64,000 nucleotides of DNA, taken from positions 48,928,355 to 48,992,354 of the forward strand of contig OZ034974.1 of NCBI GenBank assembly GCA_964030785.1. Reading direction: 5' to 3'. The DNA comes from Siderastrea siderea. Taxonomy: Eukaryota > Cnidaria > Anthozoa > Scleractinia > Rhizangiidae. A program made the translations under genes and the position numbers. The notes under the pieces were generated by a model, which saw nothing but the letters and a program-made list of their open reading frames with translations, did not search any database and was not told the DNA's origin. This document shows, one piece after another, positions 1 through 11,500 of the stretch (the first letter of the stretch is position 1; each line of letters starts with the position of its first letter).

Positions 1-2
1 TG

Positions 3-3000
3 ACACGTCGTGTTGTGGCAATTGAACCGCATTGTGAGGCAGTGATACCAGTTCATCTCATCCAACGACAGTCGGTGGCTAAGTCTGAGAAAGCCAATCA
101 AGGACTTCGCATCTTAGAGCCATGTGGATCCCGTTTACAAGACAAGGGCCTATACATTGGGAGAACTCTGGTCTCTGCAGGAAAGACTGGCCTTGTACCT
201 GTTAGAATTCTGAACACCTCTGACAAAATGCAAACCATTGGAGCTCAAACCGTAGTAGCCTTAGCCAAACCAGTAACTAGTGTAGCAGAGTTAGAGCTTC
301 CTGGAGTGGACTCACAGTGCTCCCCAAGTGAAGTGGAGCAGACTGAGAGGGATGTAGAGACGAAGGGAGATACACTGCCAGAACCACTCAGACAACTCTG
401 GGAACGCAGCTCGGAAGAGCTAACTGAGGGGGAACGTGAGGAAGTGGCCCAACTGCTACACCGATGCAAAGATGTGTTTTCACTGTCGGAGCTGGATCTG
501 GGAAGAACCAACCTGCTAACACACTGCATAGACACAGGAAATGCAAGGCCCATAAAGCAGCAGCCTCGCCGAACATCGCCATCAAAGCATGCAGAAATTG
601 AGAGACAAGTAGAAGATCTATTGGAAAGAGGCATTGTGAAGAAATCTAATAGTCCTTGGTCGTCTCCAGTGGTACTAGTAACCAAGAAAGATGGCACCCA
701 GAGGTTCTGCGTTGACTACAGAGAGGTTAATGCGGTCACAGTTAAAGATGCCTATCCGCTCCCACGAATTGACGACTCCCTTTGTGCACTCTCTGGAGCA
801 AAGTGGTTCTCTACCCTAGATTTGGCTTCTGGGTACTGGCAGGTTCCAATGGATCCAGCGAGTAGTGGTAAAGCTGCCTTCGTAACCACATCTGGTCTCT
901 ATGAATGGACTGTCATGCCTTTCGGTCTGACCTCCTCTCCAAGCACCTTTGAGCGATTAATGGAACTGATCTTAGTGGGACTAAGGTTTGAAACCTGCTT
1001 AATCTACTTGGACGACACAATTGTGTACGGTAGAACATTTCAAGAAGAATTGGAGCGTTTGGAGGAAGTATTCCGTCGGTTTGTCTCAGCCGGACTTAAA
1101 TTGAAGCCAAGCAAATGTGTGCTGTTTCAGAAGAGTGTTGCTTATCTGGGTCATATTGTGTCTGAGAATGGCATTGAGACTGATCCTGCGAAGGTTGAGC
1201 GAGTTTGCGAGTGGCCAGTGCCTGAGAATTCGACTGAGGTTAAAAGCTTCCTAGGACTTGCAGGTTACTACCGCCGATTTGTTCCTAATTTTGCCAGCGT
1301 GGCCAGGCCCCTTCATAAACTGACCGAAGCTAATGTTGACTTTGCTTGGACATCAGAGTGCCAGTCTTCATTTGACGCATTAAAGAAGTTGCTGTCCACA
1401 GCTCCTATTCTGTCTTACCCTGACTTCTCTGCGGAGTTCATACTAGACACTGATGCCAGCAATCATGGAATTGGAGCCGTCCTAAGTCAGTTGAAGGATG
1501 GGGTCGAACACCCTGTCGCTTTTGCAAGCCGAACATTGACTAAAGCTGAGAGAAACTATTGTGTCACGCGGAAAGAATTGCTTGCTGTTGTGGAGTTCGT
1601 CAAGCAGTTTCGTCATTATTTACAGGGACCAAAATTTCGAATCCGAACCGACCATGCACCGCTTCGCTCAGTACTTAAAGTCAAGGAACCAGAGGGACAG
1701 TTAGCAAGATGGATAGAGCTCCTAAGTCCATTTAACTATGAGATTGAGTATAGAGAAGGTCAGCGGCATCAAAATGCTGACGCCATGTCACGAAGACCTT
1801 GTAGTGATAGCTGCAAATGGTGTAAGGAGTGGAAGAAGGCTGAACAAATGGTTAGTGTTGCTGTTCAGACTGAAGTTTCACTTGCTGGGAGTGACGAGTT
1901 TGTTGTAAGGCAGACAGGGAGTCCTCATGTTGAGCAAGATGGAGCAGAATTGTCTTCAGCTGCTACTGAACATTGTGCGCCCACTGACGAACTCAGCACC
2001 AGATGCAACACAATCAAATTAGAACCAACTTGGACTCGAGAGTACCTTCGTGATCAACAAGAAGCTGATCTCAGTCTTAAAGTGATACTCCAGTTTAAAA
2101 AGGCAGGTGCTGTCAGGCCGAAGTGGGAAGATGTGTCTCCATGTGACCGTACAGTCAAGTCACTCTGGGCTCAGTGGGATCAACTGGAAATTCACGATCG
2201 GGTGCTTTGCCGAAGATGGGAAGAGGAGAGCGGCGCCAGGGTTAGCTACCAGATTATCCTTCCCCGAGATCTGCGAGACACTGCTCTAAAGGCACACCAC
2301 GACCACACCACGGCCAGCCATCGAGGTATCAATAAGACCCTTGCAGCAGTGAGATCACGTTACTACTGGCCAGGGCTGACTACACAAGTCAAGAGATGGG
2401 TCAGAATATGTCACGAGTGTGGTGCAAAGAAGAACTGGGGAAGAAAGCGACGTTCACCACTAAAGCAGTATGTGGTGGGTGCACCAATGGAACGGCTTGC
2501 AATGGACATACTGGGACCCCTGCCGCTGACCCCTCGTGGGAATAGATTTGTACTTGTGGTGACAGACTACTTCACCAAGTGGACAGAGAGTTATGCCATC
2601 CCAAATCAAGAAGCCGTTACAGTGGCTGAGAAGTTGGTGGGTGAATTTGTGTGCCGATTTGGAGTTCCTCGTGAGTTGCACAGTGATCAAGGGACTAACT
2701 TTGAGTCCAAAGTTATGGCTGAAGTATGTAAGCTCTTGGACATTGAGAAAACTAGAACATCTCCGTTGCATCCACAGTCAGACGGCCAAGTGGAACGGTA
2801 CAACCGGACATTGATTGAAATGCTGCGAGGTAAACTGAAAGAAACTCAGGAGGACTGGGACCTGCAGCTTCAACCGTGCATGATGGCGTACAGAAGTTCC
2901 ATTCACGAATCGACAGGGGAGACTCCAAACATGCTAATGTTGGGACGGGAGATTGAAGTACCACTGGATGTGATCACTGAGCCACCGGTAGACTCACCAC

Positions 3001-3743
3001 CTCTGACAACCGAGTATGCGCTGGCTCTCCAAAAGAGACTGGCTGGTGCCCACGAGACAGCACGAAGACACCTCAGCAAAGCCGCAGAACGTCAGAAGCG
3101 TAATTATGACAAGCGAGTGTCCAGTAAACCATTTCGGATAGGAGACAGCGTCTGGCTGCACAACATTCGCCGGAAGAAGGGAAGGAACCCCAAATTAGAT
3201 TGCCCTTGGGAAGGCCCTTACTTAGTAGTGTCAAAGCTGTCAGATGTTACCTATCGAATTCAGAGAAGCCGAAGAGCAAAACCTAAGGTGATCCACGCTG
3301 ATCGTCTCAAGCCGTATCTTGGACCTGCATTAGAGAGCTGGATTGCAGAGAGGGGAGAGACTGATGTGCCTGCTGTGTCCCCGGTTGTGTGCGCCGAAAG
3401 AAGTGAGCCTGTTAACCCGGGTGGCTCTGTGTCAGCTGAACTAAGAGAAGGCCATGTGGATGGAAGCCCTCCAAGGGTTTCCATGGAGTCTCCAAACCCA
3501 ACTGCACCGGAGATGCCCGAAAGGACTGACTCAGATGCGGAGAACAGTGACACTGAATTTAACGTGGATAATGACTCTGATGCAGATGTACCTAGTGATG
3601 CCCTACCAGTTGTTGAAGGAGAGAGCGTAGCTATGAACGGGCAAGCCGCCCCTCCCAGTTTACCTGAGAGCCCCGCGCAGAATTTGAAGAGCCGTTACGG
3701 AAGAGAGCGGAGGAAACCAGAACGTTATGGTGAATGGGAGTAG
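3..3743 (+). CDS. pol: gypsy-type Pol polyprotein (RT-RNase H-integrase), 5' partial
   Basis: The frame is open through the left edge. The first methionine-like codon at 15 is GTG inside the continuing frame, so the true start lies outside the window. Numbering from codon 15, the reverse transcriptase has the VTKKDG and DYREVN blocks near residues 220-240 and the catalytic YLDD box near residue 331. RNase H begins at FILDTDAS near residue 475. The integrase has an HHCC zinc finger near 760-805 (HH...H...CHEC). Its catalytic core shows MDILG, SDQGTNFE and QVERYNR, with exactly 35 residues between the second Asp and the Glu (DD35E). A GPY/F module (WEGPY) follows. The last ~130 residues are acidic and low complexity. 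The product would copy element RNA and insert the cDNA. All catalytic residues I checked are present. Confidence 0.93.
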   Translation, partial: TRRVVAIEPHCEAVIPVHLIQRQSVAKSEKANQGLRILEPCGSRLQDKGLYIGRTLVSAGKTGLVPVRILNTSDKMQTIGAQTVVALAKPVTSVAELELPGVDSQCSPSEVEQTERDVETKGDTLPEPLRQLWERSSEELTEGEREEVAQLLHRCKDVFSLSELDLGRTNLLTHCIDTGNARPIKQQPRRTSPSKHAEIERQVEDLLERGIVKKSNSPWSSPVVLVTKKDGTQRFCVDYREVNAVTVKDAYPLPRIDDSLCALSGAKWFSTLDLASGYWQVPMDPASSGKAAFVTTSGLYEWTVMPFGLTSSPSTFERLMELILVGLRFETCLIYLDDTIVYGRTFQEELERLEEVFRRFVSAGLKLKPSKCVLFQKSVAYLGHIVSENGIETDPAKVERVCEWPVPENSTEVKSFLGLAGYYRRFVPNFASVARPLHKLTEANVDFAWTSECQSSFDALKKLLSTAPILSYPDFSAEFILDTDASNHGIGAVLSQLKDGVEHPVAFASRTLTKAERNYCVTRKELLAVVEFVKQFRHYLQGPKFRIRTDHAPLRSVLKVKEPEGQLARWIELLSPFNYEIEYREGQRHQNADAMSRRPCSDSCKWCKEWKKAEQMVSVAVQTEVSLAGSDEFVVRQTGSPHVEQDGAELSSAATEHCAPTDELSTRCNTIKLEPTWTREYLRDQQEADLSLKVILQFKKAGAVRPKWEDVSPCDRTVKSLWAQWDQLEIHDRVLCRRWEEESGARVSYQIILPRDLRDTALKAHHDHTTASHRGINKTLAAVRSRYYWPGLTTQVKRWVRICHECGAKKNWGRKRRSPLKQYVVGAPMERLAMDILGPLPLTPRGNRFVLVVTDYFTKWTESYAIPNQEAVTVAEKLVGEFVCRFGVPRELHSDQGTNFESKVMAEVCKLLDIEKTRTSPLHPQSDGQVERYNRTLIEMLRGKLKETQEDWDLQLQPCMMAYRSSIHESTGETPNMLMLGREIEVPLDVITEPPVDSPPLTTEYALALQKRLAGAHETARRHLSKAAERQKRNYDKRVSSKPFRIGDSVWLHNIRRKKGRNPKLDCPWEGPYLVVSKLSDVTYRIQRSRRAKPKVIHADRLKPYLGPALESWIAERGETDVPAVSPVVCAERSEPVNPGGSVSAELREGHVDGSPPRVSMESPNPTAPEMPERTDSDAENSDTEFNVDNDSDADVPSDALPVVEGESVAMNGQAAPPSLPESPAQNLKSRYGRERRKPERYGEWE

Positions 3744-3897
3744 CCCTTTCACTAGCTTGAACATTAAACAGTTGAAATTTCAAAAGATTAATTAGAGATT
3801 TGGGTGGATTAGCTGCCACTGGACTGTAGTTTCGTTTTTTCATGTTTCCCGTTTTCAGTTGTCACACTGGGACAGTGTTCATTAAAGGAGGGGACAG

Positions 3898-4067
3898 TGT
3901 AGCGGAAGCCCTACCGCACCCCCTTAGGGATAGTTTTGTTAGACTCGTTACCACTCCCTCGCGGGGAGATTGTCGTGGTTCTGTAATAAACAACATGGCC
4001 GCTTGATGTGAATCTGCCTGATCTGTGCAAGTGTTTCGGTTTCTGGACCCGGGATGCAGTCTTCACA
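3898..4067 (+). repeat. probable 3' LTR of the gypsy element
   Basis: The sequence starts TGTAGCGGAAG directly after the purine-rich tract, where an LTR is expected to begin. It holds an AATAAA at 3985-3990. I place the end at TTCACA (4067) because TGT...ACA gives the usual inverted dinucleotide ends. This boundary is uncertain since no 5' LTR is available for comparison. About 170 bp would be short for a gypsy LTR. Confidence 0.45.
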
Positions 4068-4470
4068 GTATTTTGTCCCGAGCAAACTCACCCCAGTCCC
4101 CAAGTGTGCCCGGTCCTGGTTTGCCTCAATCCCAGGATGAGGCTAGACATTTTCTCTTCCCAAGGGACAAGTTGGGGGGGGGGGGGGAGTGAAGGTGAAC
4201 GGATGGCGGGAGTAGAGGGGGGAGGAAGCAGGATTCTCGTGGCGGGAAGCAGGAAAAATTGTAACGTTGCAATGATGATATTTCGCAATCGAAAAAGTGC
4301 AAAGAGGCGGGAGCCAACAAAATTAGGGCGGGAACCGGCATTAAAAGGTACGGAAAGTGGGAAGTTTAAACCCTCCCTAGCCCTGTCTCCACCCATTCCC
4401 CCGCTCTTAATGTACGAAAATGGCTTGATAAACCTTTGCTTACTATAACCTTCTTTGTCCTCTGTTAAAC
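4068..4470. other. non-coding flank of the retrotransposon
   Basis: I see no gene here. It contains a G homopolymer (about 4174-4187) and purine-rich, compositionally biased sequence. The 146-codon frame that crosses the LTR border has no recognisable domain. If the LTR is longer than called, part of this stretch belongs to it. Confidence 0.5.
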
Positions 4471-4477
4471 TGACATA

Positions 4478-4639
4478 CCTAATTCAATAAAGGTTGCTTT
4501 GGGCATTGGGCAATTGCGCATTGGGAAGCTATTGTTTGGCGGTCACTCAAGCACAGCATTGCATTGTGTTCCGCATGCCCAAATGCCCAACGCCCAATTG
4601 CCAATGACCAATTGCCAAAGCAACCTTCATTGAATTAGG
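4478..4639. mobile_element. TA-flanked miniature inverted-repeat element
   Basis: The left end CCTAATTCAATAAAGGTTGC and the right end are inverted copies of each other over about 25 bp with one difference. TA lies immediately outside both ends (4476-4477 and 4640-4641). The interior is made of degenerate GGGCATTGGGCAATTG-type motifs and their complements. At 162 bp with no coding capacity, a Tc1/mariner-type MITE is the natural reading because of the TA duplication. Confidence 0.75.
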
Positions 4640-4898
4640 TATATACACTGTATTCAGCATGTAGCAGGCTGTATCAACTAGTGCGAGAAACAGGCTGATT
4701 GGTCGACATAATTCTTACAGTTTGACTTCTGAAATTAACCATGGCCGCTTAGAAAGTGAAAATCCGTCTGGATGAGCCACAGAAATTGGTCGGGGGGGGG
4801 GGGGGTACTCCATAAAGTTTTCTACAGGGAGGCTCCGACTGGAGGTTCAAACCTTACCCTTTAATCTACTAATTTTCACGAAAATGATATCCCTTTCA

Positions 4899-5410
4899 CA
4901 GACCTGCCAACCTCCAAAACATGCAAATCTGGAGACTTTGCAAAAAAAAAGACAAAAACCTGGAGATTGGGATCTCAAACCTGGACATTTCCAAAATATG
5001 TGTAAAATGAAAATTAAAATGGGAGATTTCTTGTTTCAAGTATTCTTTACCTTATTTGCGCTACCTATTGTTTTCTTTTGCAGCATTTTTTGAAGAGTCA
5101 GTTTCTGTTTCGCTGTCGACGCAAGGCGCCAGTCACACAGTCACAGCTCTAGCTTTCCCAGAGACCTAAGCACACCTATGTTTCACGGTAATGAGTTTGG
5201 AATTGTACCCAGGTTTCCCTCAAACATTAGATGTGACAAATTTGGCCATTTTCAACACGGATTTTTCAACATTGCTTCATACTATCTGAATTGTTTGGCA
5301 ATTTCGAGATTTCTGATTCACCGTGAGATTTGGAGGCCAAATCGTGAGACCGTGAGTTGATACCCCAAACCGTGAGTCTCACGGCGAAACCGTGAGAATT
5401 GGCAGGTCTG
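4899..5410. mobile_element. 512-bp inverted-repeat element with 6-bp target duplication
   Basis: The ends are CAGACCTGCCAA and its exact inverse TTGGCAGGTCTG. CTTTCA flanks both sides (4893-4898 and 5411-5416), a likely 6-bp target-site duplication. The interior has repeated short phrases (CCTGGAGATT-like near the left end, CCGTGAG-like near the right end) and no credible coding frame. It is a non-autonomous DNA transposon of unassigned superfamily. Confidence 0.7.
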
Positions 5411-8400
5411 CTTTCATATACCTAGAGAAAAATTGCACCCCTTTTTATACCTCAAGGATAAGCCAAAACAATGGAATTTCCTATAATCACCACGTTTTAC
5501 CCGGGCTTTCAGTCGTTCTGGTTCAGTTGCTCAAAGGGTGCAAGCTTTTTTGTGTTTCGTGTTATTTCTGCCAAACTTTGGCACCCTTTAATATACTTCG
5601 CTTTAGCCACCATTTCTTCCACTTTGCAGCCGATTTTGTGACCCTTTCATGTAATAAAATTGCAATTTCCTTTAACCCACTTGGGCAGAGCCTCCCCATA
5701 TATTGCCCACTATAGGGAGTACCCCTATACCCTGCAGGTGCAAATTGGCTGGGTGGCCCTTCACAAGTACAGGTCATTGTGCTATTGATGTGTATTAAAA
5801 CAAGCTGGACAGTGTCTCTAGCACTAAATCAGGCTAAAATATCATCCAACGTACCAGGGGAGACTATCCAGTTTTTTCCATATATTGACAGGTCTGACAG
5901 CAGTGACCTGCACTTGTGACCTATGGAATGTTACATGCAGAAAACCCTGAAATGCAGTTTTAATGCATTTTAGCCAATGAGAAGCTCCATTTAGATTTGA
6001 ACGACCAAGACAGGTTTTGTAGCATAAGAGCAGCTCCTAGGACCATGGTTGTAAGGGGTAGTGTGGATCCTTGGTGGAGGGGATGCCCAGAAGGGATGAT
6101 TGAAAACAAAAGCATTTGAAAAAAGGAAGGTAGCCTGCTTGCAGCTGTGAGGCACCAGTGGGAGCACAGGAAGAGTAGATTCTTTGTTCCTTCTGTAAGA
6201 AGTGGATCACAAATGACACCAAACAAAAGAAACAAAAGACTCAAAATGCTATGCAACTCCAAATCAGAACCAAAACACAATACCTCACAAACAAAAAGAA
6301 GCATAATGTACTCAGGTACCTGCCTGAATACTCCAACCACTTTCTCCTTTGCACCTTCTATAAAACCTTCCCACCCCTTACAGAAAAACCTAGATTTGTC
6401 TCTGCCGATCAATTACTTAAATTCAAGACTGTCTTTCAGATATACAAAAGCCTCCAATGATTATCACATTGTTTTAATCAATGTCAAGACATATTATGAC
6501 AATATTTTTTAAATGTATCTACAGAATTCTATAATACAAGAGTAATTATACTATTTACATGTATTTACTTTACAGATATCTGAATATTTATTCAAACTCA
6601 CATTATGTACAAGAGGTGTTAGTTGGAGCAGACTGGGTGGTTGTTGACGCATAAATTGCTCATCAGCTATTTGACAGGCCTCGTGTTTTTTTCCTGGAAG
6701 GGTCCCCAGCAACCCTCGTCACCAGGCAAACTGTAACTTAAATTTCAACGTCAAAATCTGGTTTCCAAACTATCTTTTAATAATCTGCAAACTCTAAGGT
6801 TCAGAACTCAATGAATGGTTACAAAGGAAACAAAAATGTTTGGTCACTTTTGTGATCTCTGATTGAAGGACTTCGAACCACTCTGTTTTGTTTTTGTGTT
6901 CGTCTTAATTATGATTGGCTAGAAGTGTACAATGCAACTGTTTGCTACAAGTTATGTTTTGAACTTCTGAGTTTGCACATTTTCAAGAGTTGAGGTTAAC
7001 AATGAAAATATACTTATAGACACTGTTTTGTAACCACCTTGGAAGAACACACAATGAAATTTTACTTTGTATCCCTTGATCTTCAAAAACCCCACTCAAT
7101 TAAAAAAGGTTTGAAAATATGATAAATTATTTACCATTTTCATGTCCAAGGTTTTAAAGGCCAGTGGAAAACCACTTGGTATTCCTTTCTTGAAGCATAA
7201 ACATGCAACAAACAAAGTAATTTTGTTCATGGTATGTTAATGCTAACAAAATAATTCTGAGTTCAAAATCAAATGCACCACATGTAACTAGAGATACGAA
7301 CTTTCTGATTCTGACAAACTAGGACAAGGTATTATGGTTTTAAAATTGCAGAAATATATACAGTTTTGAAACAGAAGAAACAGCAGTTGCAAATACATGC
7401 ACTCCACACAAAACAACAATGTTATTAAGGGCAAAATCTCCTGGGGAAGAGTACTTTGTATTTTTTTTGCAGGGGAGAGAGGTGCCTTGGGACTCTGAAT
7501 TCCTTCCCTACAACATGTTACATGCTCAGATGCACCATAGTATGTTATTCAGTTTCTGGTCGCAAGTTGTAGTTATTTTAATACATGATATTACTATATA
7601 TTTATTATCTTCTTAGTTTTACGAATGGTGGACTATTAGGTTGTCAAAAATGTATTTGTTACTCAAAGGGGACAAAATACCTTCAAGAAATAATCAGCAT
7701 TTTCAACACTGATCAATCCTGATAATTAATGACAGAAACTCAAAGCCTTCAATTAGACAAAATTAGTTATGTTGAAGTGCTGTGAGCCGCAAACAAACTT
7801 AACGAAAAGAAAAAAAACACTCATGCATTCTTAAAAACAACAACAAAAACAAGAAATGTAGTAAAGACCATTTTTCCTCTAAGTGCCAAACAATATAAGT
7901 ACTTTTCTTTTATTATACTATTTTAATTTCATTTAGAGAAATAATCATTTTTAAAGAAATAAACTATTAAATAAAAAGCAATTACTGTACAATCATGAAT
8001 TATGAAAAAATATTTATCTTTACTGGTTAGTTAACGCTTTTTTACTGTGTCCTATTACAATAGCTACATTAAACTTTTTGATAAGCAGCAAAATAATTTA
8101 AATGCTGGGCATTATGTTGGGTTTCATCTTACCATGGTGAAAATTTTTGTCGATGTTGAAACTTGCTTGGAATCGCATCAATGCCACATTTGACTTACCA
8201 TTTAAAAAAACACATTAAAAAATTTCAAAGAATTGTGCATAGTTATACTGACTCCTTCTCCTTACGAACAAGTGAAGGACATTAATTTACAATTTCTGAT
8301 GTTTACCTAGAAACTAAAAGAAAAATTAGCAAAGCAATGCTTTGTTTCAGTTGCTGGGTGAATAGTAATGGTGTATCTATGGGCAAATTCTTCAAATTAG

Positions 8401-8565
8401 GTTTTGTCAAGAAAACAAATACACAACATGGATGGACATTGATGTGATTCCCAGCAAAATTCAATGTGCCATTTTTTTCTGCTAAGCCCTTGATCATGTT
8501 TCTGTGTCACACCTACAAGTTTAGACAAAACCAACTTTGTTATATCATGGACAGAAAACACCAGA
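5411..8565. other. A/T-rich region without identified genes; probable RNF19 3' UTR at its right end
   Basis: I find no conserved protein or RNA gene. Frames longer than 100 codons here (for example 5960-6412 minus, 6147-6512 plus) have no domain and overlap each other on both strands. The part adjoining 8566 lies directly downstream of the RNF19 stop codon on the minus strand and is A/T-rich, as expected for a long 3' UTR. Where that transcript ends cannot be decided, because AATAAA-like hexamers are frequent. Confidence 0.5.
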
Positions 8566-11500
8566 TTAATCATCCTCACTACTTCCAACACTTTCCAACA
8601 CTGATAAACTGTCCTTATCCACTGTACTGCCGTGATGTGAAATGTTGGTCACCGAAGTTCGATCCACTATGTCATCTACCACCATTGCCTCCGCAATTGA
8701 AGAAGACGTTGTTGCTATGCTGTCAGATGCATTTATATTGAAATTGTCAAAGCTACTTGCGATACTAACAGTACAGCTCCTGGGTCCAGGGATAAGCGAG
8801 GCATGGCTATCACCATCACTGACCCCTCGCGGACCCATGGTGCTGCTGTCTAAACTGGAACAGTCTTGGCTCATGCTGATGCTGGGCTGTTTCCCGCTTT
8901 CAGTATCTGCCACAGAATAAGAATAATATTGTTCTAAAATATGTTACATGAACTGCAATTAAAGGAGCTACCTCACGGATAACGCAACTTGAAAAAGCTG
9001 GCAAGTTTTTTCAAGTTTGTCATTCGTAATCCGTCTTAATCTCCCTCAGTTGTAACCATCCTTGTTTAGTTTTGGTTAATTATTACTTCTTTGGTGTTTT
9101 TCTACCTTAGGAAACTATTATTTTGAGGTTTCTGTTAATGAGAAAATAATTTTGTCAGATTAGAAAAATGAATGAAAATGCCGTGACATAGTTCCTTTAA
9201 GGACGGTGCCTCGTTTTGTTACTGCACCTACATTCTGCACATCTGGAGATGGTCTGAGATCTGGGATTTCTTTAGGGTGGTACCTACTAGTTCGAGTCCC
9301 AGTCCCTGCCATCGTGTTGTTTCCTCAGACAAGAAACTTTACCCCACATTGTCTCTGTCCACTTAGGTGTATAAATGGGTACCGGTGACATACTGCTGGG
9401 GGTAACCCTGGGATAGCATTCCATCCAGGGGGGAGTAGCAATTGTTACTCTCAGTTGCTTCATGTTAAAGAAACCGGGGATCCTATCCTACTAATGCAAT
9501 GGTATTTTGGCGTGGTTTACAACTACGCAGGAAAGTTGATCTTTGCGAGGGCTCTTGGAATCCAAATGGAAAACTGGGGGTAACCACACATTTTTAAGAG
9601 ATAATTGAGCTTAAATTTGGAAAGAAAATGCCACATATTTCTATGTAAAAAATCTGTGCAAAAATACCTCTGAATTAGAAGACACCAACCTCAACAGTCC
9701 ATCATCCAAATTGCTGCCTAAAACATAGCCCAAGTCCAACAACATCCCCTCTTTGATTGGACATAACGCCCAAACAACTGTTTCAAATACCATGGACTAT
9801 TGTTTTGTACAGTTTGTAAATGCATTAAAATCTCCCTTAAATACAACATGTTGTCTGACTAAATTGAAAATAATTGAACATGTCCTTTCAAGGATGGAAG
9901 ACATATTTGCAGTCCTGAGGCAAAGGATGCCAGCAAATAAATTTGGCAGTGAACTATGCAGTGAAACAACTTGCCTTCAGCTCATTGTCCCACTTGAGTC
10001 TTGAACATTTTGAGATATCATTTTTATGGTCCATAGGAGTGTAGACCAGGAAAAAATAGGGTCAATTTGTTAAATCTTATGTAGCAGTACAGTGTCCCTT
10101 GCTACTAAACATTCACATTTGTTGTCTGGGTAAAAATCCATGAACAATGGAAGGAAAAATTAGATGTTGTTGACACATGTGATGACAGTACCTGCTCCTC
10201 TGTTGTTAACAGTAGCCACAACAGTCACCACTCCAGTTGTTGAGCCCTTGTCTCCTCCTCGCATACTGCTCCTGCTGCTTGACCGTGACGGACCAAATGC
10301 TCCCGCAGTTCCAGGGGCACCCACAGCAGGGTCTCCATCCTCGTCAAAATCAAGATTTACTCCTTTCCCATTCTTGATGTTTGTTACAGTAGCACAGCCG
10401 CCGCTGCGACAAAGAGACACAGGCACCACACCGTAGATGTAGCCAAGAGCAATTGGCACTCCTACACCGACTGTTAGTGCAGCTAGTATGGGTGATGCAA
10501 GGACTGATAACGTCACTGCTCCTGTGATGGCCAAGTTGCGTTTCTGTCTTGACTGATATGGCTTATCATACTTATCATGAACCTAGATGCAAAATAAAGA
10601 AAGCAGTTTGACCCTTTAACTCCCAGAGGCAAGTATTGAATCAGGTAAAGTTTTGAGTCTGCGGATGCAATACTTAATTGTGACCATTCAAATTAAAGCT
10701 ACCGAGTGATACTTTCCAGTGGTATTGTTTATTATGCAATGTGGCAATTACCTTAGCTTCCAGTGTTGATATCCTAGAGTGTGATCATTCAAATGAAAGA
10801 CATTGAGCAGCTCTTTGGTGTAGTACTCTATTTTTTGCCATTCCATATGGCTCTAACGTTTTAGTCTGAGGATGAGATCTTTAATCTTTTTGAGAAAAGG
10901 AGTGAACAAAATCTAGAAGTGTCCAGCAAATTCATGTTCATACTAGCCAGATTCACCAGTTTTCACCTCAAATATAGCAGCTGAAGATTATTACGCTGAT
11001 TCACAAAGATACTAAAAACATGCTGCCATTCATTCAAATCTAACATGTAAATGATGATTTAACCCTTTCCTGTCCAAGGTAAATGCCAAGTTTTTCTAAA
11101 TTGGCAATGATGAACTGGTAGACCCCATGTGATATACCATTTGAAAGGTAATTTCTAACTAGGGTATGCTGTAAATCACACTAACAGGGATGGAGGATGT
11201 CTCAGATAAGACTGAGAAGTGTCCAAAATGAAAAAAATGAAACGTTTAAAATTTTCCTATTCCTCATACATATTGGGTATAGCCCTAAAGTATAGCTAAA
11301 TCTGCAGCTCTTGGTGCACTGCTTGTTTTCAGATAGTTGAGCAGGGTTTTCAATAAGAATCTGAGTAGGTGGCAAAGCTTTAGGAGTAGGCGGAGAATGA
11401 AATACTCGCGCCAATGGTGCAAGATTTTAGGGGGGTCCGGGGGTATTCTCCCCTGGAAAATTTCGAAAATTTGGGCCTCTTAGAATGCATTTCCTCCATT

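Larger units (their letters stand above)
1..4067 (+). mobile_element. Ty3/gypsy LTR retrotransposon, 3' portion
   Basis: The left window edge cuts this element. What is seen is a long pol reading frame (reverse transcriptase, RNase H, integrase) ending at 3743, then about 140 bp of non-coding sequence, a purine-rich tract (AAAGGAGGGGACA, 3884-3896) and a probable 3' LTR beginning TGTAGCGG at 3898. The domain order RT-RNaseH-integrase is that of Ty3/gypsy elements. The 5' LTR, primer binding site, gag and protease lie outside the window. The pol frame has no stop or frameshift in the visible part, so this is a recent or recently active insertion (inference). Confidence 0.93.

Noticed and set aside
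4173..4187. Homopolymer G/C runs (also near 4793, 16692, 28425, 29781, 42717) as functional G-quadruplex sites
   Set aside because: Single uninterrupted runs in repeat-rich DNA; length is unreliable in assembly and no flanking G-tract pattern supports a structure.
4008..4448. 146-codon frame across the LTR border
   Set aside because: It crosses the presumed LTR end and a G homopolymer, and the residues are low complexity. There is no support for a gene.
5870..5905. A second copy of the CAGACCTGCC terminus near 5890 (GACAGGTCTGAC)
   Set aside because: Only about eight bases match, with no partner end or target duplication.
9280..9305. tRNA gene suggested by GTTCGAGTCCC
   Set aside because: Only the B-box-like motif is present. 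No acceptor stem, A box or anticodon arm can be folded at the right distance; a SINE-like fragment explains it better.
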